64,000 bases of DNA, taken from NCBI RefSeq assembly GCF_042685365.1, contig NZ_JBHUMY010000008.1, positions 1 through 64,000 of the forward strand. The letters run 5' to 3'. How positions within the stretch are numbered: position 1 is the stretch's first letter; each line of letters starts with the position of its first letter. Of the stretch, positions 26,191 through 35,038 are shown in pieces. The translations under genes were made by a program, and so were the position numbers. This DNA comes from Paenibacillus_AP thailandensis. Lineage in GTDB: Bacteria; Bacillota; Bacilli; Paenibacillales; Paenibacillaceae. A model generated the notes under the pieces. The model did not search any database. It worked only from the letters and a program-made list of their open reading frames with translations, and was not told the origin of the DNA.

Positions 26191-26274
26191 CAATATCCCT
26201 ATTGCTCAGGAATCGGACAAGCCTCCTCAATCGTAGGAGAGACGCTTCAGATCTCCTGAGTCGAAGGGATATTG
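26191..26274. repeat. 84-bp nested palindrome, possible mobile or structured element
   Basis: Arms pair from outside in: CAATATCCCT/AGGGATATTG (10 of 10), CTCAGGA/TCCTGAG (7 of 7), AAGC/GCTT and CTCC/GGAG around a 9-nt loop. Too long and too ordered for a simple terminator, with no T-run. It sits in a non-coding 240-bp gap next to a pyrimidine-rich tract (26158-26189). It could be a MITE-like repeat or a folded RNA. Confidence 0.6.
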
Positions 26275-26296
26275 ACGATATGATGAGAAAAACAAA

Positions 26297-26335
26297 AACC
26301 CCCGAAGCAAGCGTCCTCGCTTGCTCTCGGGGGTT
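26297..26335 (-). terminator. Terminator of the MFS gene
   Basis: Arms AACCCCCGA-GCAAGCG and CGCTTGC-TCGGGGGTT, then TTTTTGTTTTT on the minus strand. Confidence 0.9.
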
Positions 26336-26356
26336 CGAATTTTTTGACAGCTTGAA

Positions 26357-27574
26357 TTACATGCTTTTCTCCTTCGGCAGCAGCAAAGCCAGCAGTCCGA
26401 TCACCGGCAGAACGCTGGCAACGGCCATTACATTGGCGAGGCCGTAAATATCGGCCGCGTGACCGAGCGCGATCGCGCCGAGTCCTCCCATACCAAAGGC
26501 TAACCCGGTGACGAGGCCCGAAGCCATTCCGACCTTGCCCGGCATCAGCTCCTGCGCATACACAACCGTAACGGAGAAGCCCGACTGCAATATAAAGCCG
26601 AGCACGAACATAACCGGGTACACCCAGCCAAGCGGCAAATGCGGAAGCATCAGAGCAAACGGCGCCGCTCCGGCTATCGAATACAAAATCATCCGCTTGC
26701 GCCCGAACCGGTCGGACAGAAGTCCGCCGCAGAACGTGCCCGCGACGCCCGCCGCCATAAACAAGAAGATTGGAATTTGCGCCGCCGACGCGGACAAGCC
26801 GTAAGCTTCCATCTCGTAAAATTGATAAAAGGTCGATATTCCGGCCGCGTACCAGGACCGGGCAAATACGAGCACGAGCAGCAAGATGAGAGCAAAAAGC
26901 ACGACCCGATTGCTGTACGCGGCTTGCTCCGGGTTAGAAGCGGCTTTGCGGCTTTTGACCGGCAGAGCCTCCGTTCTCAGCTTGCCGCTGTACCAAGGGA
27001 CGACGCGGATCAAGACGGCGATGGCGGCCGCCGCGAGAATTGTTCCCCATACCGCGCCCTGCTGGCCAAGCGGGATGAAAATATACATCGTCATGAGCGG
27101 CGCGAGCATCTGGCCGAAATTGCCGCCGACCTGATAAATCGACTGCGCAAATCCCCGTCTGCCGCCCGCCGCAAAATGAACGACGCGCGAGCCTTCCGGG
27201 TGAAATACCGCCGAACCGAACCCGACAAACATGACGGCCAGCAGCAATACCCAAAAATTCGGGGCATAGGCGATCCCCACCATTCCCGCCATACTGCAAG
27301 TCATGCCCGCGATCAGCATCCAGGGCGCCGGCCGTTTATCCGATACGATCCCGACCACCGGCTGCAGAACGGACGAAGTCATGTTAAGCGTGAATGCCAC
27401 CCAGCCGATCTGGCCGAGCGTAAGTCCCAACGAATCGGTCAATACCGGAAACAACGCCGATACGACGGCTTGCATCGAATCGTTAAGCAAATGGACCGCG
27501 CTGATTGCGACAAGAATCGAATAAACCGCTCCCGTCCGTATCGCAGTCAGCTTGGCCGTGCGGGTTTCCAACAT
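26357..27574 (-). CDS. MFS exporter, fosmidomycin-resistance (Fsr) type
   Basis: 405 residues, about 12 hydrophobic spans. The N-terminal segment ISAVHLLNDSMQAVVSALFPVL, the early TLGQIGWVAFTLNMTSSVLQPVVG and the GSAVFHPEGSRVVHFAAGGRRGFAQSIY region (residues ~120-150) are hallmarks of the Fsr branch of MFS proton antiporters. The natural substrate is unknown. SD is weak. It lies downstream of the lactonase gene on the same strand (96 bp) and may be co-transcribed. Confidence 0.85.
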   Translation of the reverse strand: MLETRTAKLTAIRTGAVYSILVAISAVHLLNDSMQAVVSALFPVLTDSLGLTLGQIGWVAFTLNMTSSVLQPVVGIVSDKRPAPWMLIAGMTCSMAGMVGIAYAPNFWVLLLAVMFVGFGSAVFHPEGSRVVHFAAGGRRGFAQSIYQVGGNFGQMLAPLMTMYIFIPLGQQGAVWGTILAAAAIAVLIRVVPWYSGKLRTEALPVKSRKAASNPEQAAYSNRVVLFALILLLVLVFARSWYAAGISTFYQFYEMEAYGLSASAAQIPIFLFMAAGVAGTFCGGLLSDRFGRKRMILYSIAGAAPFALMLPHLPLGWVYPVMFVLGFILQSGFSVTVVYAQELMPGKVGMASGLVTGLAFGMGGLGAIALGHAADIYGLANVMAVASVLPVIGLLALLLPKEKSM

Positions 27575-27670
27575 AAAAGTCCTAACCTTCTTTCCGGCTT
27601 CTTAGAAAGTTATCGTCTCGTTTCTCTCAACAGAAAGCGATCTCCAGCCGCAGGGTGAAAGCGGCCTGAT

Positions 27671-28759
27671 TTACAGGTTCGATCCCCCGAACAAAATGCA
27701 TACCGGGCTCGGCAATGCGAGCGACGATACTTGCTTGAGCAGCTTGCCGCTTTCAGGATCAAGCGCAAAAACCGCCACGTTGCCCGAGTTCTGATTGCCG
27801 GCCAGCAAATAGTTCCCGTCCGGCGTCAGCGCGAAATTGCGCGGCCAATCGCCGCCGCAGTCATGATGCTGTACGGCCGTGAGCCCCCCGTCCTCCGCCG
27901 TCTCGAACACGGCGATGCTGTTATGCCCCCGGTTGGACACGTACAACCGCTCGCCCGACGGCGAAAGATGGATGTCCGCCGGATAATTGGCGCCCTCCCA
28001 AGACGCCGGCAGCGTCGATACGGTGCCGGCCGGAACGAGCTTGGCCCCGCCGTCCTCGAGGCGCAGCGCCGTAACGGTAGAATCCAGCTCGTTGGCGACA
28101 TATGCGTACGGAAGCTCCGGATGGAAAGCGATATGCCTCGGCCCCGCTCCGGGATGAAGGCGGCAAGTGCCGACGTATGCAAATGCCGATGCGTCTCCCC
28201 CGTGCTTGAATATAAAAATCGTATCCGTCCCCAGGTCGGCCATGTAGACGTAAGAACCAAACGGCTGAATCGAATGCGGGTGAGGTTTCTCCTGCCGGTC
28301 CGCCCGCGGCCCGAGCTCCTCCTCTTCCTGAATGACAAAGGTCGCTTCGCCCAGCGAGCCGTCCTGTGCAATCGGGAAAAGCGCGATCGTTCCCCCGCTG
28401 TAATTGCTGACGAATGCGGTCGTCCCCGCCGCGTCCGTGCTGATGTAGCAAGGATGCTCGCCGTGCGTCAGCGCATCGCCGAGAAACGTCAGCTTGCCGT
28501 CGTCGGCGCCGATGGAAAGGGCCGCGGCCGAGCCTCCCGGCACCCCGTGCGCCGATTCCGTCTCGCTGACGGCGTACAAGGTGCCTCCGTTCGGATGAAG
28601 CGCCAGAAACGACGCCTCCTCGATGCCGCCGTAGCTTTCCTTGACCGTCAGTTCCCCGGTCGCGCCGTCGAAGGAGCACACATGGATCGTAGCTTGATCC
28701 GCCGGTCCGTAAGATCCGATATAGACGGTTCCCGAATATGCCGCACCGGATATAGTCAT
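27671..28759 (-). CDS. Lactonase family protein, 7-bladed propeller (6-phosphogluconolactonase type)
   Basis: 362 residues from the ATG at 28759, which follows GGGAGG; an upstream ATG at 28819 has no site. YkgB/Pgl-like propeller repeats are visible: VYIGSYGPADQATIHV, LALHPNGGTLYAVSE, PHSIQPFGSYVYMADLGTDTIF, GAGPRHIAFHPELPYAYVANELDSTVT, LSPSGERLYVSNRGHNSIAVF, GGDWPRNFALTPDGNYLLAGNQNSGNVAVF. It would hydrolyse 6-phosphogluconolactone or a related sugar lactone in the cytoplasm. No signal peptide, so it is not the direct partner of the exported dehydrogenase at 31 kb. Confidence 0.88.
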   Translation of the reverse strand: MTISGAAYSGTVYIGSYGPADQATIHVCSFDGATGELTVKESYGGIEEASFLALHPNGGTLYAVSETESAHGVPGGSAAALSIGADDGKLTFLGDALTHGEHPCYISTDAAGTTAFVSNYSGGTIALFPIAQDGSLGEATFVIQEEEELGPRADRQEKPHPHSIQPFGSYVYMADLGTDTIFIFKHGGDASAFAYVGTCRLHPGAGPRHIAFHPELPYAYVANELDSTVTALRLEDGGAKLVPAGTVSTLPASWEGANYPADIHLSPSGERLYVSNRGHNSIAVFETAEDGGLTAVQHHDCGGDWPRNFALTPDGNYLLAGNQNSGNVAVFALDPESGKLLKQVSSLALPSPVCILFGGSNL

Positions 28760-28879
28760 CGCAATCAATCCTCCCGTTATTTTTCCAATTCCGAATCCAA
28801 TAAAGTGACCATAGCACAAGGTTTGCGATTAAACAATCGCTTTTGCGAAAACGGCGGGACAATCCCGGCAAAATAAAGC

Positions 28880-28908
28880 TTCAAAAGCGTTATTTGCTAT
28901 GCTATAAT
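28880..28908 (+). promoter_or_regulatory. Promoter of the LytTR-like gene
   Basis: -35 TTCAAA (28880-28885), 17-bp spacer, -10 TATAAT (28903-28908), directly followed by a cre. Confidence 0.6.
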
Positions 28909-28921
28909 GTAAGCGCTAACA
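28908..28921 (+). promoter_or_regulatory. Perfect cre over the transcription start
   Basis: TGTAAGCGCTAACA matches the CcpA consensus fully and shares one base with the -10 box. Repression of the downstream gene by preferred sugars is expected. Confidence 0.85.
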
Positions 28922-28958
28922 AACTCAGGGTTCACATTTCGGATAAAGGGGGAATGGA

Positions 28959-29309
28959 ATGATGAATTTACCACTGAGGGAAACGGACTTGTACGAGAAA
29001 TTCGATTTGGAACGGGACATCTTCTATTTTCGAGTCGGGTCGTTCGGACTGGTTAGCTTTCACGGGAAAAATTACAATCTGAAAAAACGGCTGACGCCCG
29101 ATCAACTCAAGAAGCTCACAAAAGAGAAAAGCTTCTGCCCGATCGGTTCGAACTGCTACGTCAACATCGGCAAAATCAATTCGTTTACGGGCGGCATCGT
29201 CTACTTCGGCCCGGCTTACCGGGAAACCAAGCATCTTCCGGTTCCATGGTGGAAGCAAGCGCAGCTTCAGCAGCTGCTCGACAAACGGAACGAAGCCCGG
29301 CAGGCATGA
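28959..29309 (+). CDS. Small LytTR-like protein
   Basis: 116 residues behind AAGGGGG; the next ATG at 28962 is an equal candidate. The layout resembles an isolated LytTR DNA-binding domain: strand DIFYFRVGSFGLVSFHG, helix TPDQLKKLTKEK, then CYVNIGKINSFTGGIVYFG and HLPVPWWKQAQLQQLL, matching the R/Y-x-VNLDKI and IPVSRR positions of that family. No receiver or membrane domain. A cre at the promoter ties its expression to carbon status. LytTR assignment is by pattern only. Confidence 0.6.
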   Translation: MMNLPLRETDLYEKFDLERDIFYFRVGSFGLVSFHGKNYNLKKRLTPDQLKKLTKEKSFCPIGSNCYVNIGKINSFTGGIVYFGPAYRETKHLPVPWWKQAQLQQLLDKRNEARQA

Positions 29310-29462
29310 GCAAAAATAATGCGCTCTCTCTTATCTGGAGGGAGCGCTCCGTCGTTATGGGGCCAACGAAACGGTTGTTTGAGGCCCTCCATCCTGCTAT
29401 CCTTAATAACGGATATGCTCCTTTGTTAACTAATTAAGTATGATGCGAATAGGGAGGAAATT

Positions 29463-30467
29463 ATGAGCACTATCGGGCAAGCATTCGAGCAGCAATTTCA
29501 CGGCGAACCGGCCGTATGGCTGAAATGGGGACGTTACGAAGCGGCGGTCGTCCCGGCCGTAGGCGCGAATCTGATCGCGTTCCGCGACACGGAAAGCGGC
29601 TTCCGCTTCCTTCGCGAGCCGGAGGCGGACGAAATGGAAGCGTTCAAGGCCAACCCGGGCGTATACGGCATTCCGGTGCTGTTCCCGCCGAACCGTTACG
29701 ATAACGGCCAATTTACGTTCCAAGGGCGCGCCTACAGCTTCCCCGTCAATGAGCCGGCCACCGGCAATCATCTGCACGGCTTTTTCCATACGGCGGCATG
29801 GACGGTCGAAGATTACGGCACGACCCAAACCGAAAGCTACGTCTCTCTTGCCATTTCGGTAACCGAAGATCACCCGATCTACCAGTACTTGCCGCACCGT
29901 TTTACGCTGAAGCTGCGCTATGCGCTAAGCGAAGCCGGTCTTCTCCAGCATGTATCGGTACATAACGAAGGAACGGATACGCTTCCTTGCATGCTGGCCT
30001 TCCATACGGCGATTAACGCACCGTTCGATCCGGCAAGCACGGCCGACGATTACACGTTCAAGCTGACGATCGGCGAACGTTGGGAACTGAGCGACCGGAT
30101 GCTGCCGACGGGACGCAAGCAGACTCTTACCGCAGAAGAAGAGCAAATGAAGACAGGCGGCTTGTCGCCGTACTGGAGCTCGATGGACAACCACTATACG
30201 GCGCTGCCGCAGAACGGCCGCAACGTCATGGAGCTGACGGACAACCGCACGGGAACGACGCTGGTGTACGACGTCAGCTCCGCGTTCAAGCAATGGATGA
30301 TTTGGAACAACAACGCATCCCGCAAGTTTTTCTGCCCGGAGCCGCAGCTTAATCTCGTCAACGCGCCGAACGTCGAGCTGCCGGCGGACGAGATCGGCCT
30401 TGTGGCGCTTGAGCCTGGCGGCATCTGGGAAACAAGCAGCCGCCTGTATGTCAAGCAAGCCCGCTAA
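29463..30467 (+). CDS. galM: Aldose 1-epimerase
   Basis: 334 residues, GalM-like beta-sandwich. Interconverts alpha and beta anomers of aldoses. Seen are GVYGIPVLFPPNRYDNGQFTFQG, NHLHGFFHTAAWTV with the active-site His, LPCMLAFHTAINAPF with the second His, and the C-terminal FFCPEPQLNLVNAPN with the catalytic Glu. SD GGGAGG. Followed by a strong terminator; it has its own transcript. Confidence 0.93.
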   Translation: MSTIGQAFEQQFHGEPAVWLKWGRYEAAVVPAVGANLIAFRDTESGFRFLREPEADEMEAFKANPGVYGIPVLFPPNRYDNGQFTFQGRAYSFPVNEPATGNHLHGFFHTAAWTVEDYGTTQTESYVSLAISVTEDHPIYQYLPHRFTLKLRYALSEAGLLQHVSVHNEGTDTLPCMLAFHTAINAPFDPASTADDYTFKLTIGERWELSDRMLPTGRKQTLTAEEEQMKTGGLSPYWSSMDNHYTALPQNGRNVMELTDNRTGTTLVYDVSSAFKQWMIWNNNASRKFFCPEPQLNLVNAPNVELPADEIGLVALEPGGIWETSSRLYVKQAR

Positions 30468-30543
30468 CGGCACGCAGCTGCCCGCTTAAGGCAATCGAAT
30501 CGCGGAGCCGCAGTACCTGCGACGGGACAACGGCTTCCTTAAA

Positions 30544-30588
30544 CAGCCCTGCATTACGGACCAACCGTAATGCAGGGCTGTTTTTTTT
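30544..30588 (+). terminator. Terminator of galM
   Basis: Perfect 16-bp stem (CAGCCCTGCATTACGG and its inverse) followed by eight T. Confidence 0.95.
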
Positions 30589-30727
30589 GCATAAGCGCTT
30601 CAATTCCTTGCTAGTTAGCAATATCCCCAAAAAAAACGGAACCCGATTGGATGAATTTGTTCGGCGCAGGTAAAACTAGCGGTACTTGCCATTGTACCAA
30701 CTACGAACACCGGAGGTTGATCCTGAA

Positions 30728-31513
30728 ATGGCCGACAATAACGAAGCGAGAAAAAACGAGCCGCAAGACGCGTCGCGGCGCAACTTCCTGAAATATACCG
30801 GCACGGCGCTCGGCGGGGTTGTCGTAGGCGGCGTGATCGGCGGATTAATCGGCGCTAATACGAACAGAGAGACTGAGCAGCCGCCGAACCAAAGCAATGA
30901 AGCGGCGCCGGGCGAGTCGAATAATAAGGATTACAACCAGGCGCTGATGTTCTTGACGCAAAGCCAGTTCCAGACGACGCAGGCCGCCGCGGAACGGATT
31001 TTTCCGGAGGACGAGAGCGGACCCGGAGCCAAAACGCTGGGCGTCGCTTATTTTATCGACCATCAGCTGGCGGGCTCATGGGGCATCAATGCGCGGGATT
31101 ATATGATGGGCCCGTTCTACGAGGCCGAAGCCGAGCAAGGCTACCAGCTCAGCTTCAAGCGCCACGAGCTGTTTACGCTTGGCTTGAAAGGGCTCGAGGA
31201 TTACAGCAAAAACAAATTCAACAACCCGTTCACCGCACTGAAGGCCGAGCAGCAGGACGAGGTGCTTACGGCTTTCGCGGAAAACAAAGCGGACATTAAA
31301 GGATTGCCGGCCGCGACGTTCTTCAACCTGCTGCGCCAGTTGACGATCGAAGGCGTATACGCGGATCCGCTGTACGGCGGCAACAAAAATATGGACGGCT
31401 GGCGCATGAGAAGCTATCCGGGCAATCAGTACAGCTACTATAACGATATCGAAAAAGACGAGTTTCTGAAAATCGAACCGCTCAGCCTTCACGATCATCT
31501 GAATTTAGGATAA
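30728..31513 (+). CDS. Gluconate 2-dehydrogenase subunit 3-like protein with Tat signal
   Basis: 261 residues from ATG 30728 after CGGAGG. The N-terminus holds a twin-arginine signal (SRRNFLKYTG, Arg17-Arg18) followed by a Gly/Val-rich hydrophobic stretch (~23-44), so the folded protein goes out through TatAC. The rest matches the small subunit of gluconate 2-dehydrogenase-type GMC enzymes (FQTTQAAAERIFPEDESGPGAKTLGVAYFIDHQLAG; GVYADPLYGGNKNMDGWRMRSYPG). In such complexes it escorts the catalytic subunit. First gene of an operon with the GMC dehydrogenase, tatC and tatA. Confidence 0.9.
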   Translation: MADNNEARKNEPQDASRRNFLKYTGTALGGVVVGGVIGGLIGANTNRETEQPPNQSNEAAPGESNNKDYNQALMFLTQSQFQTTQAAAERIFPEDESGPGAKTLGVAYFIDHQLAGSWGINARDYMMGPFYEAEAEQGYQLSFKRHELFTLGLKGLEDYSKNKFNNPFTALKAEQQDEVLTAFAENKADIKGLPAATFFNLLRQLTIEGVYADPLYGGNKNMDGWRMRSYPGNQYSYYNDIEKDEFLKIEPLSLHDHLNLG

Positions 31514-31533
31514 GCAAGGAGGAGAAAAGACAA

Positions 31534-33258
31534 GTGGCTACCAAACTACCGAAAGTCCCGATTGTCGTTGTCGGCCTCGGATGGGTCGGCGGCATTATCG
31601 CCGCCGAGCTGACGAAGGCGGGTCATAAAGTCGTCGGCCTGGAACGCGGCAAATCGCGCTCGACGGAAGATTATTTCCACGTTCATGACGAGCTGCGGTA
31701 TGCGCAGCGCTACGAGCTGATGCAGGACTTGTCCAAGGAGACGATCACGTTCCGTCATAACGAGAAAGAACGCTCGCTGCCGATGCGCTCCTACGGCTCC
31801 TTCCTGATGGGCGACGGGCTGGGCGGAGCCGGCGTGCATTGGAACGGCCAATACTTCCGGTTTTTGCCGTACGATTTCCAGATCAAAACGAAAACGGTCG
31901 AAAAATACGGCAAAAACAAAATTCCGGAAGGCATGATTCTTCAGGACTGGGGCATTACATATGACGAGCTTGAGCCGTATTTCGTCAAATTCGAGCAAAT
32001 GGCCGGCATCTCCGGCGAGCAGACCGTCAACGAGAAGCATCGCGGACCGATGTCCAAGCCTTTCCCGACCGGACCGATGAAAAAAACGCCTTCCATCCTT
32101 CTGTTCGAGGAAGCGACCAAATCGCTGGGCTATTCGCCTTATATGATGAGCTCGGCCAATCTGTCGGAGGATTACACGAATCCGGACGGCATCGCCCGCG
32201 GCGCCTGCCAATATTGCTCGTTCTGCGAACGGTTCGGCTGCGAATACGGCGCCAAGGCCGACCCTACCGTCACGGTGCTTCCGGTCGCCCAAAACACGGG
32301 CAAGCTGGAGATCCGCACCTTCGCCAACGTGACGCGAATTACGCACAGCGGCGGCAAAGCGACGGGCGTCGTTTACGTCAATTCCCCGACCGGCGAGGAA
32401 TACGAGCAGCCCGCCGACGTCGTAATACTGGCCGGCTTCGTTTTCTCCAACGTCAAGCTGCTGCTGCAGTCCAAGCTCGGCAAGCCGTACGATCCGAAAA
32501 CCGGAACGGGTGTCGTCGGGCGCAATTACTGCTATCAGGTTATGGGCGCAAGCTCGCGGGGATTTTTTGACGAAAAGCAATTTAATACGTATATGGGCGC
32601 CGGCGCGCTCGGCATGTGCATCGACGATTTCAACGGGGACAATTTCGACCATTCCGACTTGAAATTTTTGCATGGCGGCAATATCGCGTTGTCCCAGCTC
32701 GGCATGCGGCCGATCCAGAATAACATTACGCCCGCGGGCACGCCGGCATGGGGCGCCGAATTCAAGAAGCAGTCGCTGTTCTACGCGAACCGCACCTTAA
32801 GCGTTGGCGTTCAAGGCTCGAGCATGCCGTTCAGGCACCATTACATGGATTTGGACCCTGTATACAAAGACGCGCTTGGCAACCCGCTGCTGCGCATTAC
32901 GTTCGACTTCGAGGAGCAGGACCGGGAGCTCGTCAAATATTTGTCCGGCAAAACGAAAGACATTATGGAAGCGATGAAGCCGACCAAAACGGAGACGAGC
33001 AGCGAGATCAAAACGTACAGCATCGTCCCTTACCAGTCGACCCACAATACGGGCGGCGCCGTCATGGGCGACGATCCGTCGATCTCGACCGTCAACAACT
33101 ACTTGCAAATGTGGGACGCGGAAAACGTGTTCGTCGTGGGGGCTTCGGCATTCGCCCATAACAGCGGCTACAACCCGACCGCGACGGTCGGAGCGCTTGC
33201 TTACCGGGCCGCCGAAGGGATACTGAAATATTTGGAGAAAGGCGGGTCGCTCGTGTAA
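31534..33258 (+). CDS. GMC-family FAD dehydrogenase (gluconate/sugar dehydrogenase type)
   Basis: 574 residues, GTG start behind AAGGAGG. FAD-binding Rossmann motif GLGWVGG (14-20) near the N-terminus; FAD-proximal GSFLMGDGLGGAGVHWNG; four cysteines Cys225, 228, 231 and 236 (CQYCSFCERFGC) at a place where FAD-GDH-type enzymes carry an Fe-S cluster; C-terminal catalytic block STHNTGGAVMG and FAHNSGYNPTATVGALAY. No signal peptide, so it is probably exported by hitchhiking on the Tat-signal small subunit. Expected to oxidise a sugar or aldonate outside the membrane. No cytochrome c subunit is encoded here, so the electron acceptor is unknown. Confidence 0.9.
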   Translation: MATKLPKVPIVVVGLGWVGGIIAAELTKAGHKVVGLERGKSRSTEDYFHVHDELRYAQRYELMQDLSKETITFRHNEKERSLPMRSYGSFLMGDGLGGAGVHWNGQYFRFLPYDFQIKTKTVEKYGKNKIPEGMILQDWGITYDELEPYFVKFEQMAGISGEQTVNEKHRGPMSKPFPTGPMKKTPSILLFEEATKSLGYSPYMMSSANLSEDYTNPDGIARGACQYCSFCERFGCEYGAKADPTVTVLPVAQNTGKLEIRTFANVTRITHSGGKATGVVYVNSPTGEEYEQPADVVILAGFVFSNVKLLLQSKLGKPYDPKTGTGVVGRNYCYQVMGASSRGFFDEKQFNTYMGAGALGMCIDDFNGDNFDHSDLKFLHGGNIALSQLGMRPIQNNITPAGTPAWGAEFKKQSLFYANRTLSVGVQGSSMPFRHHYMDLDPVYKDALGNPLLRITFDFEEQDRELVKYLSGKTKDIMEAMKPTKTETSSEIKTYSIVPYQSTHNTGGAVMGDDPSISTVNNYLQMWDAENVFVVGASAFAHNSGYNPTATVGALAYRAAEGILKYLEKGGSLV

Positions 33259-33996
33259 ATGGATATGCAGAAGGACGTCGTCAGCCATTTGACCGAGCTC
33301 CGGAAGCGGCTGATCGTCGTCGCGGTTTGGTTTTTGGGCGCGTTCGGCATCGGGGTGTACCTGTCGCCTCAGCTGCTTGTTTTCATCAAAAACCATGTCG
33401 GCCGGATCCAGGTGGAATGGAGCGTCTTCTCCTTGTCCGACGGGCTTGTCGTCTACATGAAATGCGCTTTGCTGTTCGGCACCGCGCTGACGCTTCCCTG
33501 CCTGCTCTACCAGCTCTGGGCGTTCGCCCGGCCGGGCTTGACGCGGCAGGAAGCTCGGACAACGCTGCTGTTCGTGCCGGCTTCGCTTCTTCTGTTCGCG
33601 TCGGGCGTGACGTTCGGCTACACGGTGGCGCTGCCGATGATGATATCGTTTATGGTCAAGCTGAACCACGCCATCGGCGCGCATGAGGTATACGGGCTGC
33701 AGCATTACGTCTCGTTTCTGATCGGGTTTCTGTACCCGATGGGACTGGCGTTTGAAATGCCGCTGGCGGCGTTGTTCCTGACCTTCGTCGGGGTGCTTAC
33801 TCCCGGGCGGGTCAAGCAGGTCCGCAAATACGCGTACGTCGGCCTTGCCGTCGTCGGCAGCTGCATATCGCCGCCCGATTTTATTTCCCATCTGTCGGTT
33901 ACGGTGCCTCTTATTGCGCTGTTCGAGATCAGCGTCTTCGTCTCTTGGCGGTATTCGCTCAGACGGGCTGCGAAGCCGCGATTGAGCCCGACGTAG
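33259..33996 (+). CDS. tatC: Sec-independent translocase TatC
   Basis: 245 residues, six membrane spans. Starts right after the GMC stop codon. Typical TatC features: HLTELRKRLI at the N-terminus, SLSDGLVVYMKCALLFG, LYQLWAFARPGLTRQEAR, FLIGFLYPMGLAFEMPL, RKYAYVGLAVVGSCISPPDF. Recognises twin-arginine signals. Its place in the operon suggests a translocase devoted to the dehydrogenase, like TatAdCd with PhoD in B. subtilis. Confidence 0.96.
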   Translation: MDMQKDVVSHLTELRKRLIVVAVWFLGAFGIGVYLSPQLLVFIKNHVGRIQVEWSVFSLSDGLVVYMKCALLFGTALTLPCLLYQLWAFARPGLTRQEARTTLLFVPASLLLFASGVTFGYTVALPMMISFMVKLNHAIGAHEVYGLQHYVSFLIGFLYPMGLAFEMPLAALFLTFVGVLTPGRVKQVRKYAYVGLAVVGSCISPPDFISHLSVTVPLIALFEISVFVSWRYSLRRAAKPRLSPT

Positions 33997-34038
33997 AACC
34001 GGAATACCGGAAACTGATACGGAAAGGAGGAACGGTCC

Positions 34039-34215
34039 ATGTTCAACAATATCGGCGTTTCGGGGCTGATCATCATTCTGGCGATCGCGCTCATCGTCTT
34101 CGGCCCGGCCAAGCTGCCGCTGCTCGGACGCGCGTTCGGCGACACGCTGCGCGAATTCCGCAACTCGACCAAAGGCATTGCGGACGACCCGCAGGACGAT
34201 CAATTATTGAAGTAG
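34039..34215 (+). CDS. tatA: Twin-arginine translocase subunit TatA, 58 residues
   Basis: Small gene behind AAAGGAGG. Sequence begins MFNNIGVSGLIIILAIALIV, one transmembrane helix followed by the FGPAKLPLLG hinge and a short amphipathic helix (FGDTLREFRNSTKGI), ending in an acidic tail. Length is at the low end for TatA and close to TatAy. With the adjacent TatC it forms a minimal two-component TatAC system. Followed by a terminator. Confidence 0.95.
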   Translation: MFNNIGVSGLIIILAIALIVFGPAKLPLLGRAFGDTLREFRNSTKGIADDPQDDQLLK

Positions 34216-34256
34216 CCGCCCGTCCGCGCATACGCGCTCGTCCGGCATTCGGAAAA

Positions 34257-34319
34257 AAAGCAGCGGCAAAGGAGCGGTTTCCGGTTTCGACCGGGCCGTC
34301 TCCTTGCAGCTGCTTTTTT
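34257..34319 (+). terminator. Terminator of the dehydrogenase-tat operon
   Basis: Stem AAGCAGC/GCTGCTT with inner GGAG/CTCC pairing and a run of seven or more T. Confidence 0.85.
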
Positions 34320-34411
34320 TAATCGCTAAGATTCAGGCGCATCGTCCGTGCCTCCCAGCGAGACGGCCCGCTCCAGCACGCATTCTATCCGAACGCTTGC
34401 TATGCCGGGCT

Positions 34412-35038
34412 TTACCTTCCAAAACGGCTAGCATACCATGCCTTGGCGGCTTCGACTTCGTCGCCGGTCAGCTGATGCCCGCGATTGCCCCAATGCAGCT
34501 CCACCTCGGCGCCTGCTGCGGCGAGCAGCTTGTTCAGCTCCTCCGTTTCCTGCGGGGAACAGATCGGGTCGTTTACGCCCGCGCCGACAAACACCGGAAC
34601 GCCGCTCAGGTCGGGCAGCTTTACGCCCCGAATCGGCACCATCGGATGATGCAGGACGGCGCCCTTAAGCGCGTCCTTGTAATGGAACAGCAGGCTGCCC
34701 GCAATGTTCGCGCCGTTCGAATACCCGACGGCAACGACGTTCCTGCGGTCAAATCCGTACCGCTCGGCCGCGGCGTCCACGAAGTCGTACAGCTCCTTCG
34801 TCCGGAAGATCAAATCCTCGATGTCGAACACGCCTTCGGCCAGCCTCCGGAAAAACCTTGGCATGCCGTTCTCCAGCACGTTGCCGCGTACGCTCAGCAC
34901 TCCCGCTTCCGGAGCGATCATCTCGGCGAGCTTCAGCAGATCATGCTCCGTTCCGCCTGTCCCGTGCAGCAGCAGCAGCGTGGGAGCGGACGGGGCTGCA
35001 CCTTGCCGGTATAGATGCTTCATCGTTTCGGTGCTCAT
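34412..35038 (-). CDS. Alpha/beta hydrolase, MhqD-like
   Basis: 208 residues, phospholipase/carboxylesterase family. Oxyanion motif LLLHGTGGTEHDLL, nucleophile Ser in GYSNGAN, Asp in GVNDPICSP, His in GNRGHQLT. Its ATG overlaps the dioxygenase stop (ATGA). B. subtilis MhqD lies beside mhq genes of the quinone response, matching the neighbours here. Substrate unknown. Confidence 0.88.
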   Translation of the reverse strand: MSTETMKHLYRQGAAPSAPTLLLLHGTGGTEHDLLKLAEMIAPEAGVLSVRGNVLENGMPRFFRRLAEGVFDIEDLIFRTKELYDFVDAAAERYGFDRRNVVAVGYSNGANIAGSLLFHYKDALKGAVLHHPMVPIRGVKLPDLSGVPVFVGAGVNDPICSPQETEELNKLLAAAGAEVELHWGNRGHQLTGDEVEAAKAWYASRFGR

